In this document: in pieces, positions 1 to 11,282 of the stretch
How the letters are laid out: the number at the start of each line of letters is the position of its first letter
Position numbering within the stretch: position 1 is the stretch's first letter
Assembly (NCBI RefSeq): GCF_040958095.1
Contig: NC_091228.1
Coordinates: 12,664,340 to 12,728,339 of the forward strand
Direction: 5' to 3'
Length of the DNA stretch: 64,000 bases
DNA from: Procambarus clarkii
Taxonomy: Eukaryota > Arthropoda > Malacostraca > Decapoda > Cambaridae
Notes under the pieces: generated by a model
Told to the model about the DNA's origin: nothing
Database searches by the model: none
What the model saw: the letters and a program-made list of their open reading frames with translations, nothing else
Translations under genes and position numbers: made by a program

Positions 1-895
1 TGGTAACTGTAGGTGAACGAAAAATTAAATTCCAAATTGATTAGATGTTTTTCTAAATATAAAGATCGACCTGAAGGAATTTTATGAATTATGGACTAAT
101 TAAACAAAAAAATAGGTAATTTTACTTGAAGAACAGATACCAGAGAATAGTTAGTGAGTACATTTATATTGTATAATGGGAGAAAGCCCCTGGTAGCCGC
201 GAATTAAAATAACCACCTACATTAATTGATAACTAGGAAATAGTATCTGGAAACTTTATCTGAACGAAAACACAATACCAATTTGTTTAGATGTTTTTCT
301 TAATATAAAGATCAACAGTAAGGAATCTTATTCATTATGGACAAATTAACAAAAAAAAACGATAATTTTCATTGAGGACCATATATTAGAGCATACTTAG
401 TCACTTATATATTAAAAGTATTGTGTATTTTGAACCATTGGGGTTGTAAACAAACAGAACGGCCTACCCGAAAAGTCGTAACATAAAATGTTGCCTATGT
501 TTGCTAATTTATTATTTGATAAATGATTATTATTAATTTACGACAACTATAGAGGTTTCCCATTAGTTAAATTACTGTAGTCTGACTAAATGCTACTACA
601 AAACATATATAAATCCTGGGAAAGTCACAATGACCAGCGACATTAAAGCATGGAGGGTTAAATAGTAACAGGCAACTGTCGGCGAACGAAAAATTCATTT
701 CCAAATTTATTAGATGTTTTCCTAAATATAAAGATCGATAGGCTGGAATTTTCTGGATTATGGCCTAATTAAGGCAAAAATATATATATTTTTACTTGAA
801 GAACAAATATCAGAGCATAGTCAGTGAGTTATAGAATAATAAGAGTGTGGTATTTCATTGTATAACAAGAGATAGTCCATGGAAGCGAAAATAGA
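1..895. repeat. three diverged copies of a ~200 bp repeat
   Basis: Three stretches, about 1-195, 225-425 and 671-895, share the same order of words: gaacgaaaa, then tagatgttttt, then aatataaagatc, then a variant of attatggactaatta, then ttactt.gaagaac and agagcatagt. The copies are clearly diverged from one another and are spaced irregularly. No coding content is visible. It could be an old satellite or a dispersed repeat; I do not recognise the family. Confidence 0.7.
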
Positions 896-968
896 CGTAG
901 TTTTACACAAAATAACGTCCAAAAACAGCCGTAGAGTCAAACGGCAAATGTTGACGTTCTTTTTAAGA

Positions 969-2645
969 GGACAGGTTGCGCATATGCCGCAGACGTTATT
1001 CTTTTTATGTGGGCTTCAGGAGACAGGTTTGGTGTGATATCAACTCCTAGATCTTTCTCTCTGTCCGTTTCATTAAGTACTTCATCTCCTATTCTGTATC
1101 CTGTGTCTGGCCTCCTGTTTCCACTGCCTAGTTACATTACTTTGCATTTACTCGGGTTGAACTTCAACAACCATTTGTTGGACCATTCACTCATCAGCAA
1201 ACAGCATCATCAGCAAACATTGAGAGAAACGATTCTATACCCTATGGGAGGTCATTTACATATATCAGAAACAGTATAGGTCCAAGGACTGACCCCTGCG
1301 GGACTCCACTTGTAACGTCTCGCCAATCTGAGACCTCACCCCTTACACTGACTCGTTGTCTCCTGTTGCTTAGGTACTCCTTTATCCAATGGAGTACCTT
1401 CCCTTTCACACCGGCCTGCATCTCCAGCTTTTTCACTAGCCTCTTGTGTGGTACTGTATCAAAGGCTTCCTGACAATCCAAAAATATGCAGTCTGCCCAC
1501 CCTTCTCTTTCTTGACTGATTTTTGTTGCCTGGTCGTAGAATTCAAGAAACCCTGTGAGGCAGGACCTGCCATCCCTGAACCCATGTTGATGCTGTGTTA
1601 CAAAGTTCTTTCGCTCCAGATGTTCCATTAGCTTTCTTCGCACAATCTTCTCCATCAGCTTACATGGAATGCAGGTTAGGGACACTAGCCTGTAATTCAG
1701 TGCCTCCTGTCTATCCCCTTTCTTGTATATCGGGACTACGTTAGCTGCTTTCTAAATTTCTGGCAGTTCCCCTGTTGCCAGTGATTTGTTGTACACCATG
1801 GGGAGTGGCAGGCACAGTTCTTTTGCTCCTTCCTTTAGTATCCAAGGGGAGATTCCATCTGTGACTATAGCCTTTGTCACATCCAACTCTAGGTAACACT
1901 TTCTTACTTCCCTGCTAGTAATCTCAAACTCTTCCAGTGGTTCCTGGTTAGCTATTGCCTCTCTTATCTCTGGGATTTTTCCTTGCTCTAAGGTGAAGAC
2001 CTTCTGTAATTTCTTATTCAGTTCCTCACACACTTCCTTGTTGTTTGTAGTTAATCCTTCTTCCCCTATTCTTAATTTCATAACCTGTTCCTTTACTGTT
2101 GTTTTTCTCCTGATGTGGCTATGCAACAATTTAGGCTGAGTCTTTGCCTTGCTTGCAATGTCGTTTTCGTATTGTCTTTCTGCCTCTCTTCTCATCATGA
2201 CATATTCATTCCTGGCATTCTGATATTTTTCTCTGCTCTCAAGTGTCCTGTTACTCCAATAGTTTCTCCATGCCCTTTTACTTTGCAGCTTAGCTAGCCA
2301 ACATCTCTGATTAAACCATGGGTTTCTCATCTTCATTTCACTGTTTTCCTTTTGGACTGGGACAAACTTGTTTGCTGCGTCCTTGCACTTTTGCATGATG
2401 TAGTCCATCATGTCTTGGGCCGTCTTTCCCCTGAGCTCAGTTTCCCATGCTATATCTGTTAGGAATTTTCTTATCCCCTCATAGTTTCCCTTTCGGTATG
2501 CTAACCTTTTGTTTTCGGTCTCCCTCCTCGAGTTCAATAACCCTTCTTCAATCAAGTACTCAAACACCAGTACACTGTGGTCGCTCATTCCTACTGGGGC
2601 GTCAAAACCGATTTCTCTTATGTCGGGGTCGTTCAGAGTGAAGAC
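969..2645 (-). pseudogene. LINE reverse transcriptase, 3' part (decayed)
   Basis: The minus-strand frame 2681-1752 gives the end of the endonuclease (GMSDHSVLVFEYL, the SDH catalytic motif) and the region leading into the RT (PWFNQRCW, TDGISPWILKEGAKEL). A TAG replaces the tryptophan expected in ELPEI(W)[13 protein letters not shown] near 1754. The frame continues at 1685-1242 with the RT palm: [37 protein letters not shown] and [20 protein letters not shown]. Near 1195-1210 about 80 bp that should lead into the FADD box are deleted relative to the copy at 55995-57288. Best match within the window is that copy. It is a dead gene. Confidence 0.92.
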
Positions 2646-2650
2646 TAGGT
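2646..2650. other. target site duplication, left copy (TAGGT)
   Basis: The five bases TAGGT immediately precede the 5' LTR and recur at 12882-12886 directly after the 3' LTR. They restore the interrupted LINE endonuclease reading frame. Confidence 0.95.
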
Positions 2651-4262
2651 TGTTGGAAATTTCCAACACCGAATCCAACACTGTTGTATTCTCATTAATT
2701 ATTACTAACTCTACTAATTATTGTAGTAAGTAAAATTAACACCACGTAGAATTCTCATGTACTAATAATTTCATCTGTGCAGTAGGCTAGAATTCTCACG
2801 TCATCCGACGCCAGTATTGCGTCAGATTTTATTACAATAAACACATTATATCCAATGTATCTGAGAATTAAATTCGATTCTCTATAACCAAGGCATTCTG
2901 TATGATAATTAATTACAGATAAATTGACTTCCAACTAAGAGCCGAATAGAGCGTTAGAGTCATAGCGATTATCGAGTAATAAAAGTTAACGTCTCGAGTG
3001 AATGCCATGGGGAGACATTAATTCCTCTCCCTTATACGTTTACTATCACTAAACTGGCAAATAATAATATTTCCCTCTTCTAAATAATAAACCCGTCCAG
3101 TCTCCAACATTTCAAGCATAAATGCGAGAAATATTAATGTTCGTGACAATAACTTGTTTAATGAACGCGGGATGCGGCGTGGGTGAGGAGGACCAAGCCA
3201 GTACACGTGGAGGGAAGCTCTGAGGCAGACCTACCCGTATTGTGCTCACGAGGAGACGCCATTGCCCAGCCATCAGGGTAGACGTTATCCATCCTCAGAT
3301 GAAAGTCGCCACTGTGAGGCGTGAACAACCTCGCAGATAATATCTTCAACTGGTGCTGGTGTAACATAAGGAACCTTTTTAATCTGGTTCCTGACTACAC
3401 GTGACTGGCCAGGGAAGCGCGCCATTATCCAGGATAGGCTGAAGCCAGAGCCTGGGGACGCGAATTTCGGCAATCTTAAAACTTATACAGTGCCCATATT
3501 AGCTAAGTATCTTATCTTTATTCGATGCATCTGGTAAAGTGTAGTATAGTAGCTGGGTGATTGACCGTGACGACGCATGATAACACCAAACCACAGGTGA
3601 TTACTTATTATCACCTGTAACTCTTAAATTCTTGAATATAGAGATTCAGTAGTTTAATTAGTTGCTACTGTAAATATTTGTCTTGCAGCACGTGAGAAGA
3701 ATTCTCCCTGCCGCCTTCTCCCATGTTAATCCATCCCATTCGTCAGCCAGCCGAGCCCAGGGAATTAGAGGAAGCGTCGTGGCTTACATAAAGGAATCGT
3801 CTTTAAGCTAAGATTCTTTGTATTCATTCATGAACTTTCTGAATTACTTACATGCAGAATTCCTCAGGATTAACATGTGTTTATTGTGACTATCATTATT
3901 ATACATATAATCTATGTTCCCATTTATGGTAATGACATTAGTTTCACTATAATTCATAGGATTAGCTTATTATAATTTGGATTAGTGAACGAACCACACT
4001 AGTTCCTGGATGTACTGACTTCCAGTAATAACCCCCCAATGTAGGTGTTTGAGGGTTTGATTCATTTAATTATACAGCCCATTAATTATTTCTATGATCA
4101 TATTCTCTAGTATTTTATCCATAGTTACTGGTTCATCTAGGAATTATCTAATGATCAGAAATTCTTAGTTTTCCTCTTTACTATAAAAGCGGGTGGTCCT
4201 TCGTAATTTAATTTACTACATTAATATTTAAATAATCAGATTCAAGCCCCAAATGTCCCACA
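2651..4262 (+). repeat. 5' LTR of BEL/Pao element
   Basis: The 1612 bp repeat starts with the short palindrome-like tgttggaaatttccaaca and ends aaatgtcccaca. Compared with the 3' LTR it has 12 extra bases at 2670-2681 and one extra base near 3902. A TATAAAAG box lies 74 bp before the LTR end. Small ORFs of 60-69 codons occur in both LTRs on the minus strand but show no motif and are not called as genes. Confidence 0.95.
4182..4189 (+). promoter_or_regulatory. TATA box candidate in 5' LTR
   Basis: TATAAAAG followed by a GC-rich stretch (cgggtggtcc) is the only strong TATA match near the 3' end of the LTR. The placement implies transcription starting about 30 bp downstream and a very short R/U5 of roughly 50 bp. 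The position of the start is inferred. Confidence 0.5.
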
Positions 4263-4265
4263 TTA

Positions 4266-4282
4266 TGGTCCTTCGAACCGGA
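4266..4282 (+). other. primer binding site, tRNA-Tyr type
   Basis: Three bases after the LTR, tggtccttcgaaccgga is complementary to the 3' end of eukaryotic tRNA-Tyr (acceptor end ...TCGAAGGA plus CCA), with one mismatch over 17 positions. The tRNA comparison is from general knowledge of conserved tRNA-Tyr sequence. Confidence 0.75.
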
Positions 4283-4432
4283 TAGGCATTAAATTTATAA
4301 TTAAAATATTAATCATTAATAACTAATCCTTGTGTGATAGAAGCTAGACTAACTATTTAATTAATTGAGTCAACTAACAGTGTAACACATCAGTTAGCCT
4401 AGATCACACTAACATATTGCTACTTTCACCTC

Positions 4433-4979
4433 ATGTATAAGGTAGCTTTAGTGGGTCATAGCCAATTACCCACAATACTTAGACCTATACCTCACACAGA
4501 GGTGAGAATCTTTAGGTCACCAGGAGCAACAGCTCATAACATTTATAATAACCCCCACCCTAACACCTGCGTTAGAGTAGCCTCACCATCTAACCATTAT
4601 ATACTTAGGTGGTAATGACATCCACCCCACTTGTCATCCAGCCGAGGTGATCAAACACCTCAAAGCCATAATTTCTTCTTTCAAGCTTATCAGTGAATCG
4701 GTAGTATTCACATTAGTGGAACCTCGCCAACCAAGTCAAGATAATCGTTGGGGAGTAACCCCAGAATACTACCTGAGAGCAACTAAGTACATAAATTTCA
4801 GGCTGAAAAAACGAGTGAGATTGGATGCCACATATATCCAATTTACAGCCAGACCTTACAGACAGAACCTGACCAGAGATAGTGTACACTTGTCAGGGGA
4901 ATCTAGGTTGCATGTGGTTGACAAGTTAATTAACACCATCAACCATCACAAACGGCTGTGGCTAGCAAGCCAAACTTAA
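4433..4979 (+). pseudogene. accessory ORF with SGNH/GDSL-hydrolase-like motifs, upstream of gag
   Basis: Two frames joined by a one-base shift near 4580-4592 make a protein of about 180 residues. The first part (4433-4590) opens MYKVALVGHSQL, which fits the SGNH block I (G-[DH]-S), and has FRSPGATAHNIY, the usual second block. In the other frame, from about 4581, TIIYLGGNDIHP gives the GGND block. The end, near residue 160, reads RDSVHLS, matching the D-x-x-H block carrying catalytic Asp and His. The predicted role is a small serine hydrolase/esterase fold; activity is unproven. It sits between the primer site and gag, with no other ORF before gag. SGNH domains are known from CR1 LINE ORF1 and Ngaro/DIRS-type elements, but I know of no established BEL/Pao example. 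The frameshift makes this copy non-functional as read. Confidence 0.7.
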
Positions 4980-5524
4980 CTGTACATAATTGTTTCACCT
5001 GTGTGTGCAAGAGCACTCTTATAAAACAAAAAAAACAAAAATACAGCACAACTATACTCACCTTACTGCACCACAATAATCTTTACCCATGTTAGTAGGT
5101 AGAATTTAGGCTGAGATTGTGCTGAATTTGGTACAAGCCCAGATTAAATAATTTTATAGTTCTTAGTTAGGAATTATTACGACTAGACCTAAGTTAGTCA
5201 GTGTTGTATGTATTATATTATTTGTGCTGACCCTATACAGGGTGGGATTAAATTTTGAGATAACTCTGATTAGAGTGTCTCCATAATATTTCTCTTGTAT
5301 GCATTATTTTTGTGTATCTATTTTGTGTATTGCTGGATAATCTCCATTAACTCTGATGGTGATATAGATGAGCTAACTGGACGAGAACTAATGGTGAAGT
5401 TCAGACAGTGCACAAAATATCTAGCTATTTGTTGTTAGGTAGGTAGGTACATTCAACCTCAAGTGAGGAAAAACATAAAGTAGTCACCTTAAATTAGGCT
5501 ACATTTAATGTTACTTGTCCACTA
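4980..5524. other. BEL leader between accessory ORF and gag
   Basis: About 545 bp, AT-rich, contains a short A-rich patch (aaaacaaaaaaaacaaaaata near 5025). No ORF, hairpin or splice pair could be supported by eye. Confidence 0.6.
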
Positions 5525-7520
5525 ATGAACAAGTACCCAAGCTTCATTAGTAATACATATATTGACACTGTGAAGTTTGAACCTAAGCCCAACATGGCTA
5601 CTCCTGAGCAATTGAGGAGAACCTACATTAGCCTTAAAGGTCATTTGACCAGATTAATTAATAAGGCTGAGGGCTTAACTAAAGATACTCCCATTGACTC
5701 TTATCACTTAGAGACATCAGTTAGAGTAGCTGAACTGAAATTTGATCAAGTCAGATCTGCAGGTAAATCTTACCTTGATCTACTAAATACTGTAGAAACT
5801 GATCCTGATGAAGCAAGTCAAATTGTAGACGACATCTCCCAATATGAAGATGAGACTCAGGATATAATTATCTCAATTAGCAAAACAATCTGGATCCAAT
5901 ACCAGTAACACTGGGTCTCACTTCAATAATCAACTACCAGAGGTTCGTTTACCTACTCTAGACTTGCCTACATTTTCAGGATTAGATACAGAAAATTGGG
6001 ACAATTTTTGGACTTCCTTTGAAGTTCACATCCATAAGAAACCGTCTCTAGACAAGGTTTCTAAATTTTCATACCTACTTAGTCTTCTCACAGGAGAGGC
6101 TAAAAAGGTCATACATAACCTTACTCTTAATGAGAGTAATTATGAGGAAGCTATAAAACTCCTGAAGTTGAACTATTGCAACAAAGAGTTAAGTATAGCT
6201 ACCCTCTATTATCAATTGCTAGATCTGAATGCACCAAATAGTAGACCAGAGTCACTTCAAAGCTTCAGACTAGAAGTAGAGTCTCTAGTAAAGGCCTTAG
6301 GTACTAAAGTTAATATACCTGCTTCAGAATGGTCTATCAAGCTACTATTACAGAGGAAACTACCTCGAAATGTCTTGACAGAGCTCTGCTCACATTATAA
6401 TACCGAGTTTCTCACTCTTGACCAAATTTTCGAGGAATTGAGGATCACGGTTTACAGGTTAAAGACTCATGATAAAATTAAACCTGAGTCTAAACCAACT
6501 AGTACTGATATTTCAGTCAAACCTAAACAGACTCAGAGTAAGTCTAATAAATATAAATCCAAACCTGCTCCATCCACTGGGAAAAGAAGTGGAAACGTAG
6601 GTACATATTCGGTGTCTCCTTCAGAGATAACCAATGACTTATTTATTAAAGAGACTAAGTCTATTAATCAGAGAAAGTGTCTGTTCTGCAATCAGGGACA
6701 CACCACTTATCAATGCTCTGTTTATCCTACTTATAATGTTAGGGTTAAAAGGTTACAAGAGTTGCACAAGTGCACCAAGTGCATGGGCTCTCATGATCCC
6801 AAGAAATGTGCAGTGCAGCTACGTTCCTGCAACCGCTGTAACCAAGGTGTACACCACTACGCCTTATGTAGAAAATCTTCTACACCAACCATGACCACTG
6901 GAGAGAATTCTACTGCAGTGCAATATTGCAAAGTGCATCACGAAGTAAATGTACTTGCTACTGAGTCAGGCAATAATACTACTCTGCCTACAGCTCAACT
7001 TAAACTAATAAACCGAAGATCTAGAATTAACACTAGAGGTCTTTTTGACCAAGGTTCACAGAAAACCTTCATTACACAACAGTTGGTAGATGAGTTAAAT
7101 TTAAAACCTGCCAAAAGTGTGAGGTTAAATATTTCTGGTTTCTTGTCAAATAGTGGACCTCGTGACTACAAGGTAGTTAAAGTATTAGTAAGACTAGGAT
7201 CTTCTACTAGTCCAATCCAAGCGGTAGTAGTGGATAAGATTCCTACAGACCTACAGGTCACAGGATTAGCTCGCACTGCGAGACACCTTAAACGAAACCG
7301 CATGAGGCTAGCAGATTATAAAATAAATTCTGACTGCCTCACAGATATTGGAATACTTATAGGCGCGGATCATTATTATAAGTTTATAACTGGATGCACT
7401 AGGCAACATGGTATGAATTTGTTGTCGTCCGCAGGAGGCAAATTGCTCACAGGACCAGTGCTTTTCAGACAAGGTCCAGCGTCCACAAACCAACAATCCA
7501 ATAATGTAATTGTGGCGTGA
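5525..7520 (+). pseudogene. gag and protease region of BEL/Pao polyprotein (interrupted)
   Basis: Frame 5525-5908 gives the N-terminal part; a methionine at 5594 (MATPEQLRRTY) is the more likely start because family members start close to this point. A one-base shift near 5880-5890 leads to the frame that runs to a TGA at 7518. Domains in order: a DUF1759-like capsid region (LPTFSGLDTENWDNFWTSFE, from about 5968), CCHC-type zinc knuckles (CLFCNQGHTTYQC near 6679, then CTKCMGSHDPKKC and CNRCNQGVHHYALC), and an aspartic protease of DUF1758 type with active site FDQGSQKTFI near 7045. Gag packages the RNA and protease cuts the polyprotein. The TGA is in the same frame as the pol segment downstream, so it looks like a point mutation in a single gag-pol ORF; programmed readthrough is possible but less likely given the other lesions. 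Confidence 0.93.
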
Positions 7521-10500
7521 CTAGGCTTAGAACAGTCACCACTACGCTTCAGGGAAATATCTGAGGATATTGAGTCTGACCCACCAATACATCGTTTGAG
7601 GGATTTAGACACCTTAGGCATCATCCCTGAGCAACCAAGTCCTGATGATATGTGGACTTACCAGCAATATCTGGATACAGTTGTCTACTCAAATAAACAA
7701 TACTGGGTAAGACTCCCATGGAAGTTGGATCATCCACAACTTCCAGTGAATTATTTTATGGCAGCCTCACAATTGCAGTCTCAATTAACACGACTACAGA
7801 AGCAGCCAGACAAACTGAACATGTATCATCAACTTATCCAACAACAACTTAACAATAAGTTCATTGAAGTTGTCGAACACGATGACCGAAAAACAGGTCA
7901 TTATTTACCTCACCACGCTGTGGTGAAAGACTCATTGACAACACCTATTCGTATTGTCTTTAACTGCAGTGCTAAAGTAAAGCCAAGCAGTGTGTCTTTA
8001 AATGAATGTCTCCAAACGGGACCTAGCCTAACACAAAGGCTACATGATGTGTTGTTACGATTTCGCACAGGCATGGCATTTTTGCCTATACAGCTGATAT
8101 CAGCGAAGCCTTTCTCCGAGTAGGGTTACAGAAGGAAGAGCGTGACTACACAAAATTCCTCTGGTTTAAGGATCCACTGGATCCTAACAGTGAAGTAATC
8201 ACCTATCGTTTTGCCTCAGTATTATTTGGAGCTACGTCCTCACCGTTTCTTTTGCAAGCAACATTAGACACGCATTTGAGGAAATCAAACAGCCCTTATA
8301 AGGCAGACATTAGCGACAACTTGTATGTCGACAATTTCCAGGGGACAACTAATGATCAAGCTGATCTGGTAGAAATCTACCATGAGGCTAACCGTGAACT
8401 GTTAGGAGCCAATATGCCACTACAATCATGGGCCTCAAATAATAAACTGCTTAACCAGGTAATCGAGAAAGAATTTCCAGATTATCAGGTACCCAGTCAA
8501 TTAAAGGTTCTAGGCGTGGAATGGAACACCAGCACTGACGAGATGAATGTCAAGTCAGTGCAAACTGATAATTCAACCCTTACCATGAGAACACTGCTCT
8601 CATTTGTCAGTCAACCATTTGACCCTTTAGGCCTACTTAGTCCTATATTAATAAGGGGCAAACTCCTAATGCAGGAGTGCTGGCAGAAACATATGGGATG
8701 GGATGATCCATTACCAAGTGAGTTACAAGCCAAATGGCAAATACTCTCAACGGATTTTAATCAGTTAGGCGTTTTGAAATTTCCTCGTAATGCTTCTGGA
8801 CCAAACTTACCCACCAATTTGCACGTTTTATGCGATGCTTCTGGCAAAGCATATGGCGCAGTAGCCTATTTAGTTAACAGTGCACAATCAATTTTACTCA
8901 CATCTAAAGCAAGAGTTGCTCCCATTAAGAAGAGATCTTTACCTCAGATGGAGTTGACTGCATTGCTAGTGGGAGTAAGATTGGCTCATTGCCTGGCAAA
9001 AACACTCAATAATATCCACTTTGGTGAGATTGTAGTGTGGTCAGACAACGAGGCAGTCTTACAATGGGTAAGAAACAATAACAACAAAACTCGTTACGTC
9101 AGTAATCGCGTCAGGGAGATTCATGATTTATCTGCTGGATATAAATTTCGACATGTTCCTACTAAGGACAATCCTGCAGATTATTTATCTCGAGGGTTAA
9201 CATTAAAACAACTTGCCAAGTCTTCGCTGTGGTTCAATGGACCTTCATGGCTTGTTGGTGGTCAGTGGCCCAAACAAAAGCCACAAGTCATAGTGACATA
9301 TATCACCACTCCCATGAAAGAACCAGAACCTCAACGAACATTAGCCATTGATCCTCACCATTATTCTAACTTAAGCAAATTGTTACGAGTGACTGCACAC
9401 GTGTTTGATTTCCTTGCTAAGGTAGGAATTCGACATAAGTTTCCCAATCCTATCCTCTACTGGATCAAACGTGCACAACAAGAGACATATGGAAGTGAAT
9501 ATGAGAATCTTCCAGATAAATTAACTAAGTCTCTAGGCATCTGGTACGATGCCAACACTCATGACATACTACGATGTGGAGGACGTTTGCTACATGCAAA
9601 AATTGACTTGGACACAAAGAATCCAATTCTTCTACCTCGTCACCACATCATCACTAAACTTCTTGTCTTACACCACCATCAATATGGTACCTTACATGGT
9701 GGAGTTTTAGATACTCTCACCGACCTTAGACAAAAGTACTGGCTTCCTCAAGGTCGTCAGACTGTTAAGACAATTATTAAATCTTGTGTAATCTGTAAGA
9801 GATACGACGCTAGAGTATGTCCTTACCCAGGACCTCCACCACTCCCAGAAGAGCGAGTGGTTCATCTTCGTCCTTTCGAAACCACTGGTGTTGATTATAC
9901 AGGAGCCTTACTCCTCACTGGTAACCCAGATAATATACCAGTGAAGGCGTACATTTGTCTCTTTACGTGTGCTACAACCAGAGGCGTACACTTAGAGGTC
10001 ACTCCAGACATGAGTGCTGAAGCTTTCATTCAAGCTTTCCGCAGATTTGCTGCCCGCCGATCGTGTCCTAAATTAATGATATCGGACAACGGTTCTAATT
10101 TTGTGGCAGGAGAAAGTTGTTTGCGAGAAGTCTGGAACCACCCAGAAGTACAGTCAGTCCTACAGAGACGACAATGTCACTGGAAATTCATAGCACCGAG
10201 AGCCCCTTGGCAAGGTGGGTTCTATGAGCGAATGGTAGGCACAGTCAAGAAGTGTCTAAGGAAAACTTTACACCGACAAAAGGTCAGTTACTCAGAACTC
10301 CAAACTATTGTTGTGGAAATCGAGGCGCAAGTCAATAACCGCCCAATAACCTACCTGTCTGATGATTTCACCCAGAGAGAACCCCTGAGCCCCTCACACT
10401 TGATCCATGGAGGTCTACTGCGCCCTCTCATCCCTTTAGCCGAAGAGGACCCTGTAGACCCATCACATGTGACCAGAGGAGACTTGGTGGAAAGCTACCA

Positions 10501-10927
10501 GCATCTTTCTAGAGTTATTAACAGGTGGAATGAGGTGTGGACTCGAGAGTACCTCACAGCTCTACGAGAGTACCACTACGGAGCTTCGAGTCCTTACAAT
10601 AAGGTGCAATTAAAACCAGGAGACCTAGTACTAGTCGACAGTGATGGACCAAGGTCAGAGTGGCCTATAGGTAAAATTGTTACCATTCATCCAGATCATC
10701 AAGGTGTCCTAAGAGTAGTTAAAGTTTTATGCCGAGGCAACACTACTCTAAAAACTTTAGAGAAGCTGGTTCCCCTTGAACTGACTGAGCAAGAATATCA
10801 GCCAGATCCAGTTTCTCCAATAATTTCCGAGGGTAATAATTCTGATCCTCCAAGCAACCGCCCCACTAGAGCTGCTGCTCAACAATGTAGGCGGAATTTG
10901 CAAGCCTATTACAACTCTGAACAATAG
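7521..10927 (+). pseudogene. pol of BEL/Pao: RT, RNase H, integrase, DUF5641 (interrupted)
   Basis: The RT begins near 7700 (QYWVRLPWKL) and continues through HAVVKDS, RIVFNCSA and SLNECLQTGPSL. A one-base shift in the T-run near 8080-8086 moves the frame; the next segment reads ADISEAFLRV and, at 8324, YVDNF, the BEL form of the catalytic YxDD box. RNase H follows at about 8822 (LCDASGKAYGAV, PQMELTALL, WSDNEAVLQW). The integrase has the HHCC zinc domain (HHHQYGTLHGG...CVICKR, 9670-9800), then catalytic D near 9890 (GVDYTG), D near 10085 (ISDNGSNF) and E near 10225 (GGFYERM). The C-terminal DUF5641-like part ends at 10925. Order and length are normal for BEL/Pao. At least one frameshift plus the upstream TGA block a full polyprotein. 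Confidence 0.95.
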
Positions 10928-11282
10928 TAATTTCCTTCACATCCCACTTAGATAACTATGATGATGCTGCGATATGATATCACGTAACAAAACATTACAC
11001 GTCACTATGACCCAGGATATCCCATCACAGTAGATTCTGTTATTTTAAATTGTGTGAGTTAAAATCTATAAATATTGTGTAGGCTATAAGCAACATGTTT
11101 CATTTGACATGTAAATAGCAAGACTCAAGTTCTGGTAAGTCCTTGTTAAATCCGGGACGTTCGTTATGTGTGTACTAACATACTAACATATTAACATACG
11201 AATGTACTAATCTTAACGTCACTTCGGGATAGGTCAGTACTCCACAGTACACTACGACCCTAGAATCCTCGCCCCGGAGTTA
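10928..11282. other. BEL 3' internal region without env
   Basis: Only 355 bp separate the pol stop from the 3' LTR. No ORF of note and no membrane-protein signal. The expected polypurine tract just before the LTR is weak (cccggagtta). Confidence 0.7.

Noticed and set aside
3018-3473. Small ORFs on the minus strand of the 5' LTR, repeated in the 3' LTR
   Set aside because: Conserved only because the LTRs are near identical; no motif.
7518-7520. Programmed stop between gag and pol
   Set aside because: No sign of a readthrough signal by eye, BEL elements usually have one ORF, and this copy has other disabling changes; treated as a mutation.
10928-11282. Envelope gene of the BEL element
   Set aside because: Only 355 bp and no ORF, signal peptide or membrane segment.
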